Assembly: GCF_008831285.2 (NCBI RefSeq)
Contig: NC_045139.1
Span: 14,366,354-14,430,353, forward strand
Reading direction: 5' to 3'
DNA length: 64,000 bases
From: Nymphaea colorata
Taxonomy: Eukaryota; Streptophyta; Magnoliopsida; Nymphaeales; Nymphaeaceae
Position numbers and translations under genes: made by a program. Below the pieces are notes generated by a model. It was not told where the DNA came from and searched no databases. It worked only from the letters and a program-made list of their open reading frames with translations. Below are positions 45,001 to 56,680 of this stretch, piece after piece. Within the stretch, counting starts at the first letter, position 1. Each line of letters opens with the position of its first letter.

Positions 45001-46635
45001 GGTCAAAGTGAAGAAAGAGGTAAATAAGGCATCAAGGAGCATTATTCTTGCGTACTCCTCATATTCCATGGAAGTAGCAACTTTGTTATTGGAGAAATGC
45101 TTGTCCTGTAAATTTAGTCTTTCTGATAGCAGCAAGTTTATATCGACGGTGGTGCCCATGGAAGATGACATGCTTTATTTGGCTGACTTGGATGCATGGA
45201 AACTTGTCATAAAAAAGTTATCTCGTAAAAGGATTGATTTACTACTGGTAATGTTCAAGGCAGCTATGGATAAGATTGACACCTTTTTGTCTCAGAACAC
45301 TGAAGATGGTAATACTCCAAATCATCTCATAACATTTTATTTCAAACTTCTGCTGTTAACTTGTAGGGTTAAATATGGAATTCATCATGCCTGAACAAAA
45401 ATTGCTAGCAAGAATCCAAGTTTCCTTCTGAAGGAGATGCTGTAATATACTCGAACGTCTTAAACAAAAAAATCGCTATACAGAATCTGGCAAAATGGAA
45501 GGATGAACGAGCTTTTCGAATATACAAAGTGGAAGTCCATACTAATTGATCCATTTGTAGTACTAATCCAGATCAATGGTATCTTATTAATTCATTGATT
45601 GGTTGAAATTCTATGTGCACCTATAATTCTTGATTAATTCACTAATTTGTGCAATAGTGACAGCTTGGTGGTACCTGTACAAGGGTTCCCCTTGTATAAA
45701 TATAATCTGAACTACCAAGTTTACTACTGCCTTCTCACTTTTTCTTTCTTTCACTTGCAGATGTTCAATGTGATCTCTTCATGCCATTTCAGAAACAGAG
45801 TCATGAAATAATAGAGAACATTGCTTCTCTTGCCTCTTGGCTCCTTGAATGCCTGAAGAAATTGGTCTATTCTGATTCACCTAATGCTGGTCACAGTGGC
45901 GTGAATGATCTTGTTTTGCGTGACACACTGGAGGACTTGCTCCTTGTCTGTCTTGGTAAATTGGTTAGCACCAATTCTATGTTAAACTCATGTCTGATCT
46001 TGTCGGATTTGGTTGGGAGAGGTTACTTAACTAAGTTGATCAGGAGACTAACACAGATGGGACAATCAAACCAAACCGTGGTAGAGAGTGACAAGGAGTT
46101 AGGGTCTGAACCAGACGATGCATCCATTAATGAAGCAGTGAAGAAGCTGGATATGCTGAAAAAGGATCGGCTAGAGGGTAAAGTTAATGTTGTCCACAAA
46201 GAAGATGTAGTATGGACCGTGGCCAAGTCATGGACACCCTGCCCAATTGGCATGTTACCATCTTTGGGCTCTGCTGGAAGGCTGCCTATGCTTGATAAGG
46301 ACAGTAAGGTCCCTGCATGTCCAGAAACAATCAGGACAAGCTGTAAACGGCATGCAAGCCATGAACTGCAAGACCTGGGCCTCCGCAGCAACAAGAAGAG
46401 AGAAAGTAGGGAAAGTCGCTTATCCGAGACCTTGGTAGAGTTTGAAACAGATGAATTTGTGCATGATGAGTCACAGTTGCATGAAAGTAAAATGACGACT
46501 GAAGGTGGTTCTCCAGAGAAAAGTTTATCGACCCTTAAGGGCAAACTGCTAATTGATGGATATCTGCAGCATTGTGGACCCGACATCTTGCATGCTATTC
46601 AGTCTAAGGTGAGCATCTTTGATAGTTCATCGTGA
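41224..46635 (+). CDS. LAS1-like pre-rRNA processing endoribonuclease
   Basis: Eight exons: 41224-41391, 41559-41650, 42150-42221, 42398-42510, 42599-42654, 43667-43775, 44994-45308, 45761-46635. All introns are GT-AG and the product has 599 residues. The N-terminus (LVPWQSWEEWNMIREKL, IKAWESRGCLPIPVAITAEM, LLYSMAIMRLVNG, GLPRMLIDIRHESSHRGLPSL, ALNWLQDYYWE) is the Las1 domain, a HEPN-type RNase that in yeast and animals cuts ITS2 with its partner Grc3/NOL9. The catalytic R-H-x3-H motif is intact at R147-H152. Near the C-terminus WTPCPIGMLP (about 466-475) and DGYLQHCGPDILHAIQSKV match plant LAS1 endings, so I read through a possible donor at 46609 to the stop at 46633. The acceptor of exon 7 was chosen by frame continuity. 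The expected place of action is the nucleolus. Introns 5 and 6 carry MITE-like insertions. Confidence 0.9.
41995..42031. repeat. CA microsatellite in LAS1-like intron 2
   Basis: About 17 uninterrupted CA units. Confidence 0.95.
43280..43478. mobile_element. hAT-like MITE, 199 bp, in LAS1-like intron 5
   Basis: The left end is CAGTAGTAGAGCCAG. The right end, read on the minus strand, is CAGGGGCGGAGCCAG. Flanking 7-bp repeats CTTTTGG (43273-43279) and CCTTTGG (43479-43485) match at 6 of 7 positions. Inside, GGGGCAC followed by an A/T-rich ATATA-TAAATA stretch recurs three to four times. There is no coding capacity. Confidence 0.7.
44116..44434. mobile_element. Short TIR element, 319 bp, in LAS1-like intron 6
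   Basis: GTCACATGGGT at 44116 is perfectly inverted as ACCCATGTGAC at 44424-44434, and GC-richer subterminal CTGCACCC and GCACCCGCACC words occur near both ends. No target duplication was recognised, so the superfamily is open. Confidence 0.45.
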
Positions 46636-47214
46636 ACCGTGCCTCACCGCCTCACCGAAGGTTTACTATCCTTCTGTAACTAGATATAACAGTACCTGAC
46701 TTCCCTTTCACCAGTTGTTCCCCTTGGACGTAAAATTTTGTCAAGCTTCTTTCATATTCTTTCTTCAATCTTTTGTCCCTTGACGTTTCTGTAACTGATT
46801 TTATTTAAGATAACAAAGGTTGTGCTTGTGCATATGCTAGTGTTTTCGTCATTTCATGGTTTTTGGATGTCTGCGATCATTCCTCATTCATTTATTACTA
46901 CAATAAAGAGAATGCATTTAAAATCCACTGAAAGCCATGTAGTTTTAAAATCCACTGAAAACCATGTAGTTTATGATTTATAATGTTCTCTGTGATGAGC
47001 AATGTGATTTGAAGTCCATTGCAATTCATATGGGTCATTAACAGCATGAGACTTGTACAGTCTGCATTTACATTCTCCGAAGACTCTGAGAACTGCTCAA
47101 AGCCACACCTTTTTTTACAGTGCTGACTGAATTGGCAGTAACATGTACAGAGAATAGCAACAGTGGATGGAACAGAATCTTCATCCAAGATAGGTAATCT
47201 ATGCTTCCACGAGG
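46636..47214. other. Short spacer between convergent LAS1-like and RHD3-like genes
   Basis: The two coding regions end 579 bases apart on opposite strands, so both 3' untranslated regions must fit or overlap here. It contains a 26-bp tandem repeat around 46919-46973 (AAAATCCACTGAAA...CATGTAGTTT twice). No other gene was seen. Confidence 0.6.
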
Positions 47215-50200
47215 TCAGGTTTCTACGCCCAGAGTACGAATTCCACGTCTCTCCATGTGACCAGAATCAACCAGCCGCTTCAACATATTCGTAATGGTAG
47301 GAAACGATCTGGTTGCCAGGGAGAGGATGCCAGTTAACTGCAATTGAAACAAGCTATTATGACTTTGGAAAAATCTTTTCGGCTACTTTTCATCATTAAT
47401 ATAAAGGAAGCAAGTTTGTTGCAAAATTGAGCAGTCTTTTGGACATATTTGGACATACAAACATTAAAGGGTTTCACAAGAGCGATTCGGCGTCATGTTC
47501 AATGGAGATGGACCCATCGAATACACAAAAGAGCTAATACTGACTACCATTCTATTCAGTTTTTACTTACAACTCCATAGCGAAACTCTTCTTGTATGTC
47601 CAGCTGGATCCATAAAGCTTTAAGCAGTAAGCCCACTATAAAGAACACTCCTATGTAAAGAGGGTTCCTGCTCAAACATCATGTATGTCAAGCATTGGGA
47701 GGAACAGATACTACGAAATGCATTTGTGTCCATTAGAGAGATAGAAAGAAAGATGAAGTCCGTTAGAGAGAGAAGGATGAGATTATCTATTACCGTAAGA
47801 GTGCCATAAATTCATTGAAACCTAGAACAGCCATGGCAACAATTGCCCAGGGAGGTGGTAACCAGTTGTGGCTTCTCTTGTATGCCTCCTGAATAGCAAC
47901 CAAAGAGAAATGAGGTATTACTGACAATACTGGATGCAGGGTACACAGTTTCAAGACAAAATACTACTCCAGATAGGAGCTGCAGGATATCATCTCAATT
48001 ATTGTGTTGATTGATGTAGAAATGCTTGTTAAAATGGAAGCCGTCAAGCCCCATTACACTGTGGGCTCCCCACCTTCAAAATTGTCCCCACGATCATTAA
48101 AAGTTATTCAGCAGGTAATAAGCCATCTATAACGCATAAAGTACTGACAGATGAGCAGAACAAAATCAAAATCAAGCTCCTGTTTGTTTGGCATATTAAC
48201 ATGAGGTCCGGTCAGCAAACGAGCAATGGAGGATTCAAACTGGAGGTGGACAGGGCTGAACTTCTCACTCAAACAATGCATGTGAAAAAACGTATGGGAG
48301 ATGGGTAAGTGAAATATGTAGATGACATCATTAACGAATGAATTGGATTTCTACTAAGTCAGGCTCACAATGCCATCAATCAACAAATTGGCCCAGAAGT
48401 CATATTCCTACTGCAAAAATAAAAATGGGAGAGATGATTTGCATTTTATGAAGGAAACATGCCTGGGCAGATACAGCCTGCACAACCAAATACTCTGTTT
48501 CTGCGTTGAATTGTCTCCACAAAGTTTTGCATTGGACAGGCGTAATCAGTGTCATGTTTGAAGGAACCTGGTCCAAAAAACTTAGTAACACTTTGATGTA
48601 CTGGAAATACTTTCATGTGTTGGAGCACATTATTTGAACAAATACCTCTTCCCATGTACTTGACGCCAATGGATCGCCATCTGCAACTATCCTCCTGTCC
48701 TGATTCCCTCTACCAGCATCTACTAGAGAAGAAAAGAGGGTTTTCTCTATTTTATCTGGCTGTCCATCCAACCTTATGGCAGCCAAGACCGCTAGCAGCT
48801 TCAGTGCCTGAAATATGTGATGCAACGGATCAAGCATTTCTAAAACAAATAAGTTTGGGACTTAACAACAGATCAACACTCATTGCTTTACCGCAGCACG
48901 AGCATTCTTTGTGATTGAACGAATATCTTCTTTTCCTGTCCAAACTCTTGGCATTGAGTCATGATCATGGCTAAATACCATTGCAAACCTGAAAAATTTC
49001 ACGTGCTACAGCAAATCACAATAACTCAAAAGGTAAAGTGCGCCACAGGAGAAAGCGGTGAAGGTGGCACAGAAAAATAATGGAAGAGACTACTTGTTAA
49101 TCAAGTAGTTACCTGTCTTTCATACGAACAAGAACTCTTCCAGCTTCCTCTTTGGTTTTCGTTTCAACTATATTTCTTCCATTATAAAAAAAATTCTGTT
49201 TTATTTTGTCAAAAATTACACTGTCTAGTTCAAAACCAGCAAGGTCTGAAGACAAATCACATACAGCAGACTCTGTCACACGTTGAAGGAGGTTTGTTAT
49301 GGATGCCCACGTCATCTCGTTAGCAGCATCAAAAAGAGAGTCAATGGGTTCATCAAGAGCTTCCACAAGCTTTTCCTATTGGAAGTAATTCCAATATCAC
49401 TAGTTTTGTCATCAAGACTCGACTTAACGGCAAAGAAGAATACAATTTGAAACTAAAGAAAAGGTCAAGAAAGGCACAATATGATCACTCTTATGGCTGA
49501 AGCCAATGTAACATGCCTCATGATGAGCTATAATTTCAGACACTTTGGCAGTTCTTAGAGAAGCAACATATGTGTCAATATCACGTTGAAGCTTCTGACG
49601 GAATTTGGAAGGATCCCAGCTAGCTTGTCTAATCGCTGCATCTGAAAGGAAAAAAAAAAAGAAGATTCAATTCCTTATATATACCAGATATTGCATGTTT
49701 TATAAAGATATATTCACATGTTTTCCACAGAGAGGAGCATAAGCAAACTTCAGTCTATTGCTCCACAGAAAGTAGAAATAGAAACTTGGTTTTTTAGTAA
49801 CATTCCCAAAGATTACATGATTATGGGAGTGTTTCTTTCTGATCCTGAAGAAGCAAGGGTTCATGGTAAAAGATACCCAGGTCTGTGTTTTCTTTTACCA
49901 AGATTGAAGCTAGTTTCAAAGAAACAGAAAGGTGCATCTAATTAAATTGCCAATGGTTATCATTTGATTTTACTGATAATGAAGTAACAAGCTCTCATGA
50001 TAAAGTCACAAGATTTATATTTTTATTTGCTCCCAAAGCATAGATAAAATCTCCAACACACTGCTTCATTGTTTCATCATATTCATCAAAGCAAATCTAG
50101 TTTTTTTGTTATAAGGGCTGAATGAAAGTCTATAAGATTTCCTGGGGTCTTTGGAACCATAGTCACAAATAATGTTTCGGAATTTTAAACGGCAAGGTTT

Positions 50201-53200
50201 TTCTCAGGTATAATACAACGAACTTGGAAAAACGGGAAAAATACGGTAAATTTTAAAAAATTAAAAAAAACTAAAAATGGGGAAAAAATAAAATAAGTGA
50301 GAAACTAATAACACAAACATCAAAAATAAGTAAATTTGTAACAAATAAAAAATAGAAAACAAAAAAACTCTTTGGCATTAAAAAAACATGCAAAGCTGAA
50401 AAAAACGTAAAAAACGTGAAAAAACATTAAAAAATGCATTTTTTTAGTTTTACACGGCAATTTAATTATCACATTTTTGTATGTGTGTGTATGTTTTTTT
50501 TTAAAAAAAAAAATCCACGCTTTTTGTGACACTGGAACATTGTCACAAGTATCAATTCTCACGTCTCCAATCCATCAACAAATTTTTTGTCAGGTATAAA
50601 TCATAAAGTTTGTTTTCCATGGAAATTGCGGGATTAAAAAAAAATTTAAAAAATATAAAAATAATAGAAAATATGATTTTTAGAAGTTTTGAGTTTTCTA
50701 CTAATTTTTTCTCAAGTATTGGTATTGTTCAAAATCATGGTATTGCTGTGTTCCATTGAGACAATAAGGCCCTATAGAATTGGGAAAAACCAAGTTCCCA
50801 AAGTCCTGCTCAGATCAATCCAAGCACTTCTTTAATCTTGGATCACTTGCATTTCACAAGGCCGATTGATGGTTTCAAAGCTTGTCTAGGTAAATATACT
50901 TCTCACCAAAATTACCATCCACAAACACTCCAAGAGGTTAGTCAAACTGAAGATGTTGCAGGTCATGTTCCTACAAACAAAAGAAATAATAGATCAAACC
51001 AAGAGGCCAAGTACAGGCTAAGTAGCTGGCTATTGTTGCTATTACAGATCTAAATCTGTAGGAGTCAGATCAGCTAAATACACAAGGAATCTGATCCATT
51101 ACAATTCATGCCATGCACGAGATACCATGGCTTCCTCTATAAGAGTCTTCTATGTTCAATGATAGATATTGACCAACCTTTGAGGAAAAAACTAATTAAG
51201 CAATCAAAGGATTTTTTTTATTAAACATTTCATCAGAATAATGCTTTTTTGGAAAACATCATCTTCTAAGTGCCTGAAAGTACAGCTTTATTAGATATAC
51301 CTGTGCATCCATGATCAAACTCAAGAAGAACAGTGTGGGTGCAACCATGAACAGCTGTTGCAAAACCTTCTCCGCTTTTTAGTGATTGGTCAAGCATATC
51401 CTTGAATCTATCTACAGCTTTGGAACGAAGATGTCCCAACATGGCTTGATAGGCAGGATGAACAAGCTAGAAAAATCAGGCATGGAAGTCAATAAAAAGG
51501 CAAACGTACCAGTTGAAAGCGGTTATGAAAAAATGAAATTAAGTTGGAGAACAGTAGTAAGATATTGATAAATAATAACTAGCAAAAACAGATGTGCCAT
51601 GGAACTAGAGGATTCTAATGCTTCTCATTGCTGGTTTCAGATACCGAGGAGCATTTATTGACTATGGTGAATGAACGCCACATAAATTTATATTACATGC
51701 ATGCCCAAAAGCATTTCCCTAAGAAATGAAATAAAGCATTTATATCGAGACCCCAAGGTCACACAGAATCCAGCATAAACATAAAACTATAATCATAACT
51801 TCCACTGTTTGTATCTGTTGCCTATGAGATGCTGAACCTGTCAATAAACTATGTTAGTTAGGGATGGTCATGGGGACAAACAAGCATCAACAAGGCAAGC
51901 TAGAACAGGGAATTGATAATAGTCACCAGAACAGAGGAGAGTACTTGTATGATGGTTTTGCTTAAATTTTTAGAATCTCAGGAATAAGTGAAGCCCTTCC
52001 AGTATCACGTTATCAGTTAGCAGGAGGAAGGTTTCAAGTGCCAACTTGTCATACTGCTATACCCGTAGGTATCAACATTGAAAAATCAATGGTTCAGAAA
52101 AATTACCATTTAGACTATTTAACCAGAACGGAAATCAATTGGGGACTCAGCAGACAAATGTATGTACCAGAAAATCCTAGATTTAACAGTAACATGAATG
52201 GATTGATGTTGAATTCAGGTAGTGTTAAAGATGGAATTGCCAAACCTGTTATGGTTGCCATGCCAATGCCACTTGGTTGGTGTTTTAACCTACTTTTATT
52301 TTTCAGATCTGGATATGAAGGTAGAACAAGATATTACCCATCCAAAGTACTGGTTCTGGAAGGATCACCAGGTTTATTCTTTGAATTTTGATCAAAACTT
52401 CGATATTAATCTCTAAAAATATAATATGTCAATATGTACCTTGAGCTGCTATGACACACACAAAAACCAATTAACACTGGTTATTTGATGCACTCTTCCA
52501 AAGTGTTTTGCTGGCACAAGATCTTTGGATCATATGAAGATAGACGACATGCATCAGAATTTGTGCTCTATTTGCTGCCTAATTGTAAATTTTCCTGAAT
52601 TTTTTGGATGATGTACTCAATAGGAACCAAATGGAATAATCATTATTTTCATAAAAACATTGAAAGTCGCTTAAAGGTGTAAGATGCTAATTCTATTCGA
52701 GACATCCTAAAAGGACTAGAGCATTAAAAATTAGGATACGATCTTAAAATCACAAGCATTTCTCAATGATATGAAAAGGTAAATGCTGGAAGCCTGGAGC
52801 GAACTGGAAATACAGCCTACATGCAATGCTCCACATTCTAATTGTCCACGTTTCTCCAATCTTACACCTTCATCAAAATATATAGCTTCTGCATCATACC
52901 TAGTAACAGAAAGAAAGACGTTAATAAACAAATGCATCCACTCCTGCACCTAATCTCTCATAACTTTTTATATCTAGACAAGGCCTTCTCCCCTTAATGA
53001 ACAAGCACAAAGACAACTACTAACTGATTCCTTTAGGACATAAAAAGGTAAACCACAAGTATTATATAGAAATATGGAATCAAGGCATCATACTGATAGT
53101 GGAGAAGAGGCTAACACAAGATCAGAGAATAAACACAAAAGTATTCAACAGCTTACTCCTGCAGGTAAGATTCTATCAAGGAGCTAATCTTCTTTCCAAA

Positions 53201-55756
53201 GCCAGATACTGGACCAGACTGAAGAGCTTCATCAATCTCTAACCAGCACTGAGGCCAACATATAAAACTCCATAAAATTTTAAACAACATAAGAGCAGAT
53301 AGCTGCATATTGATGTTCTTGTGAAATGACTGATACCTTATCATCAGTGAATTGATGAAGTTTCTCATTTGCAATCTCCTCACACCGAACTGTAGCGACC
53401 ATAACCTAGAAAATTGTACATTTTTTATTCCAAAATATGGATCAACAATCATCAAAATTAAATAAAAGAACATAAATGGGACTCAAGTGCCTTATGTGCT
53501 GGAAGATCCAGGTCCTTGTTTTCCTGTATAATTTTCCATATCTGCTGTACACTGAATGAAAATGCTGAAGATGGAATGACAGCCTGTCGATCACCTGCAA
53601 GTCCACCGGGGGCAATAGAATGGTAAAATCGCTGCCTCAAGTTTGCAACCTGAGTAACAAACATTTTTAAATGTCAGCATAGTGACTATGGTTCAAAACA
53701 TAATTTGTTCAAACGGCAGAAGCATAGTGTAATATGGAGTTGTATATGAATAACCTGAAAAAAGATGTAGAAACTCAAAATTAGCGAGATGGGAATTCAG
53801 TAGCTATACCTGCTCCTTGAATTGATCTTCTTTCTCCTCATAACTAGACAACGCTGTAACTTCTACCTGCATGACATGAACAATGTAAAATTGCATAAAC
53901 GAAACTCACAATTGCAACAGTAAATCAGAAATTACGCACCCTAAAGAATTCACTGAGTGGAGTTCCCTTATGTGCTTGTGGCCTTGGAACAGCATCCCAT
54001 ATCTGCATAGATAACCATTATGCTTACCATTGAACGAAGATAAGGAATAATCTTACATGACACCAAAAGCGACCTTATGAATGTCTTCCCTTAGAATAGA
54101 TTCCAAACGTTCCAATGGTGTCTGCAGGAAAGCCAAAACTAAAGTTTCAAACGCTTACCAGCACACAAGTTATTGACACCTACAATTCATGATAGAAATG
54201 CAAACCTTTGTTTTATCTCTAATAGCAAACAGTAATGTAGTCTTACGAGGAGTGAACAGACGCATCATAACCTGTCAAATGGAAAATTTTCTTACCATGT
54301 GACTCAGAGACAAAATGCATGCAGTTGTAAATTAAAATGGACCTGAAATACTGTCTTTAGAAGAGGCTTATTTGCAGCATGCTCCCTACCAATATCATGA
54401 CACCACCTGGATAGATGACATGACAAATTCCAAATTCCAAATCCCAAACATTTTATAATCTTATATATGTGTGTGTGTGTGTGCATGTTATGTGTCCCAT
54501 TTTTGTGCATGTGTGCTGGTGTATCTAATGTGTGGTTGCATGCCTTCATGCGCGTGTATGTGAAGAGAGAGAGAGACAGAGAACATAATAAAAACAAGAC
54601 TTACATATTAATCAACAGTATATCAGAGACCGCCAAAGCAAAAAGAGCACTCTGCTTCTCAAATGTAGTGTCATCCTGAAATGGAAGGAAAAAATTCATC
54701 TCCGTAGTTATATTCACGTGCATTGTGCAGACATGATCATAACAATGACTGACATGCAAACCTGCACGCACAACAAAATCTTGACCTCCTATAACATTTC
54801 AAAATATGTTTAAGATGCATTTTTAAAATCCTCAGTATTATTTCAATGAAATGCTCATGGTGAAAATAAGCTACGTCATATTCTCTGTTTACGTCTTACT
54901 ATCTGGATAATTCTGCTTATGAAGCTACAAAATATAAATTGCGTTTATGAACAGTTAAATTACATCGTTTTGATAAGTTCTTTTCCTTGACCGTCTCAGA
55001 ATGTGTCGGAAAATTACCTCTCCTCTTTCTCTTCCATCAGTACCCTCCAAATCCATCACAAGTGTTGTAGGCTCAATTCCCACACATTTAGCTAACCATA
55101 TGCCCTTGGTAGTTTGATTCCTGAAAGAGAAGAAGTTTATTTGCAGACTGGAAGCTTGATTAAAATAAGCTAATGTGAAATCCCAAAAAACTTTGTAGCC
55201 ACAACCAAAAAGTTACGCAAGAAAGCATCCCAAGTTTGAGAAATCATTTGCCAGTATTTTGACAAAGAAAGATGAAGAAGACCCACCTTCCTTTGAAGGC
55301 ATCCATCTCCCTGAAGTTTGTGTGGAAAAGATGGTTCAACAGTGTGCTCTTCCCTGACCAAAAAAGTCAGTCATGAGTACCTTGAGACGAACGAAGCCAT
55401 TCACTTAAGACAACATGCTCCAAATCTCTTAGAGCCTTTGGTGGCTCCTCTACTAAATAATTGAAGGCAAGGAAAACCGCCTTCTTCTTACAGAAAGCGA
55501 TTCATGTATAGGTCCTGGAGAAGTAATGCCTCAAATCACTTGGAACAACTTTAACGAATTCCATCAAAAACATGATAAGCAAGCCAGAAAACTAAGATGG
55601 ATACTAACCGCTGCTTTGAGGGCCCATAATGGAAACCACAGCATAAGAAATCCCGCATTCGGCCAATTTAACAGCTTTCACGAAATGTTCGAGCCCAGAA
55701 ACGTTAAACACACCATTGCCATCAATCAATTGAGCGGAGCAGCACTCGTCACTCAT
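47215..55756 (-). CDS. RHD3/SEY1-type ER-shaping dynamin-like GTPase (atlastin analogue)
   Basis: Twenty-two exons on the minus strand, from 5': 55756-55609, 55353-55287, 55120-55018, 54675-54605, 54406-54343, 54271-54206, 54121-54074, 54002-53940, 53866-53810, 53649-53491, 53405-53337, 53248-53157, 52899-52821, 51466-51301, 49641-49517, 49375-49113, 48988-48892, 48807-48646, 48567-48463, 47888-47794, 47667-47571, 47337-47215. The product has 772 residues. GTPase motifs: P-loop GPQSSGKS at 45-52, DLEGTDG at 95-101, IRDK at 168-171. The long helical Sey1 stalk follows, then two membrane segments (about 682-699 and 703-720) around LLRNPLY, anchoring it in the ER as a hairpin. Plant RHD3 proteins fuse ER tubules and are needed for polarised root-hair growth. 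The tail after the membrane hairpin lacks the Ser-rich extension of Arabidopsis RHD3. Introns after exons 10, 15 and 19 use GC donors. The two long introns (51467-52820 and 49642-51300) hold no recognised gene. Confidence 0.93.
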
Positions 55757-56680
55757 CCTGGGACACCAAATCTTTATTCATTACCAAAAGTTAAAATACC
55801 AAAAATCTGAAAAGTAAATTGGTTCAGCCATGTATCAAAAAAGCAGGCCAAGTTAATATTAAGCTCTACTATTTAATAGAGGGTACCAGTTTATCCTGAT
55901 TCTCAAAAATAAACTGATGTAAGGGAAGGATGACCGAAGGTGGTTGGACAAAAATTTTCACCTTCAAACTTGATTGACCACGCCATCGCTAGTGAACAGG
56001 ACACAAGCCGTACTTATCCCAAGTTGTTTACGATTCATCCCAGACGAAGTTTGTCTCCATCCCTGATATTGATGGGAGCCAATTTAACTTTCTTCTTAAA
56101 TTCATTTACATCTTGACGGTTGGACGCTACGTTGAAAAATTTTAGTTTGATGGTCGTCACCTCTTCATGATAAACTAAAAAAAACGGTGGAAAAATCCAA
56201 GTATTATAAAGGTGATTTCCTGAATAATTTCCCTTGAATCAGACGATTCGAAGAAGCAAAAGAATACGAATTCATAAGGTTATCACGAGTATAGGTAACT
56301 GACGAACGATTAACCAGCTTCAGTGTGAGTAGAAGAATCATCACGACTGATGAGGAACTATAATTTGAAGGGTGGTTACTTCAGAGACTTGCTGAGAGGA
56401 CAGAAAGAAAGCGAGGAAGTCACCGAGAAAGGAACTAACAATTAGAGAAACTCTAACGACAGAGGACCGACCTCGAAGGAGCGATATTTCGGACGAGACC
56501 GTCACGGGAAATGCGCCCTCTCTCTCTCTCTCTCTCTGGTGCATCATATGAAGGCGGTCCACAATGCAAACAGTTCGGATAATGAACGATCCAAACTGAC
56601 GCGGGTTTGCTTCAATATACCACCCTTTCCGTTAAATGATAGAGAATGATAGAGAGCGATAAAATGGGAAATATATAATA
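55757..56680 (-). promoter_or_regulatory. Upstream and probable leader region of the RHD3-like gene
   Basis: Read on the minus strand, a GA tract (56521-56537), then CT-rich sequence (about 56390-56470) resembles a plant 5' leader, and an AG directly before the ATG (GTGTCCCAG^G) could be a leader-intron acceptor. A TTATATATT box at about 56673 is a possible TATA element. All of this is inference from composition and short motifs. Confidence 0.25.

Noticed and set aside
46898-47280. Possible extra terminal exon of the LAS1-like gene at about 47154-47280
   Set aside because: The open frame is the antisense of the last RHD3-like exon, and reading through 46609 already gives the expected LAS1 ending (AIQSKVSIF).
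52038-52391. 117-codon plus-strand frame inside an RHD3-like intron
   Set aside because: No known domain. It lies antisense in a 1.35-kb intron and looks like chance or a decayed insertion.
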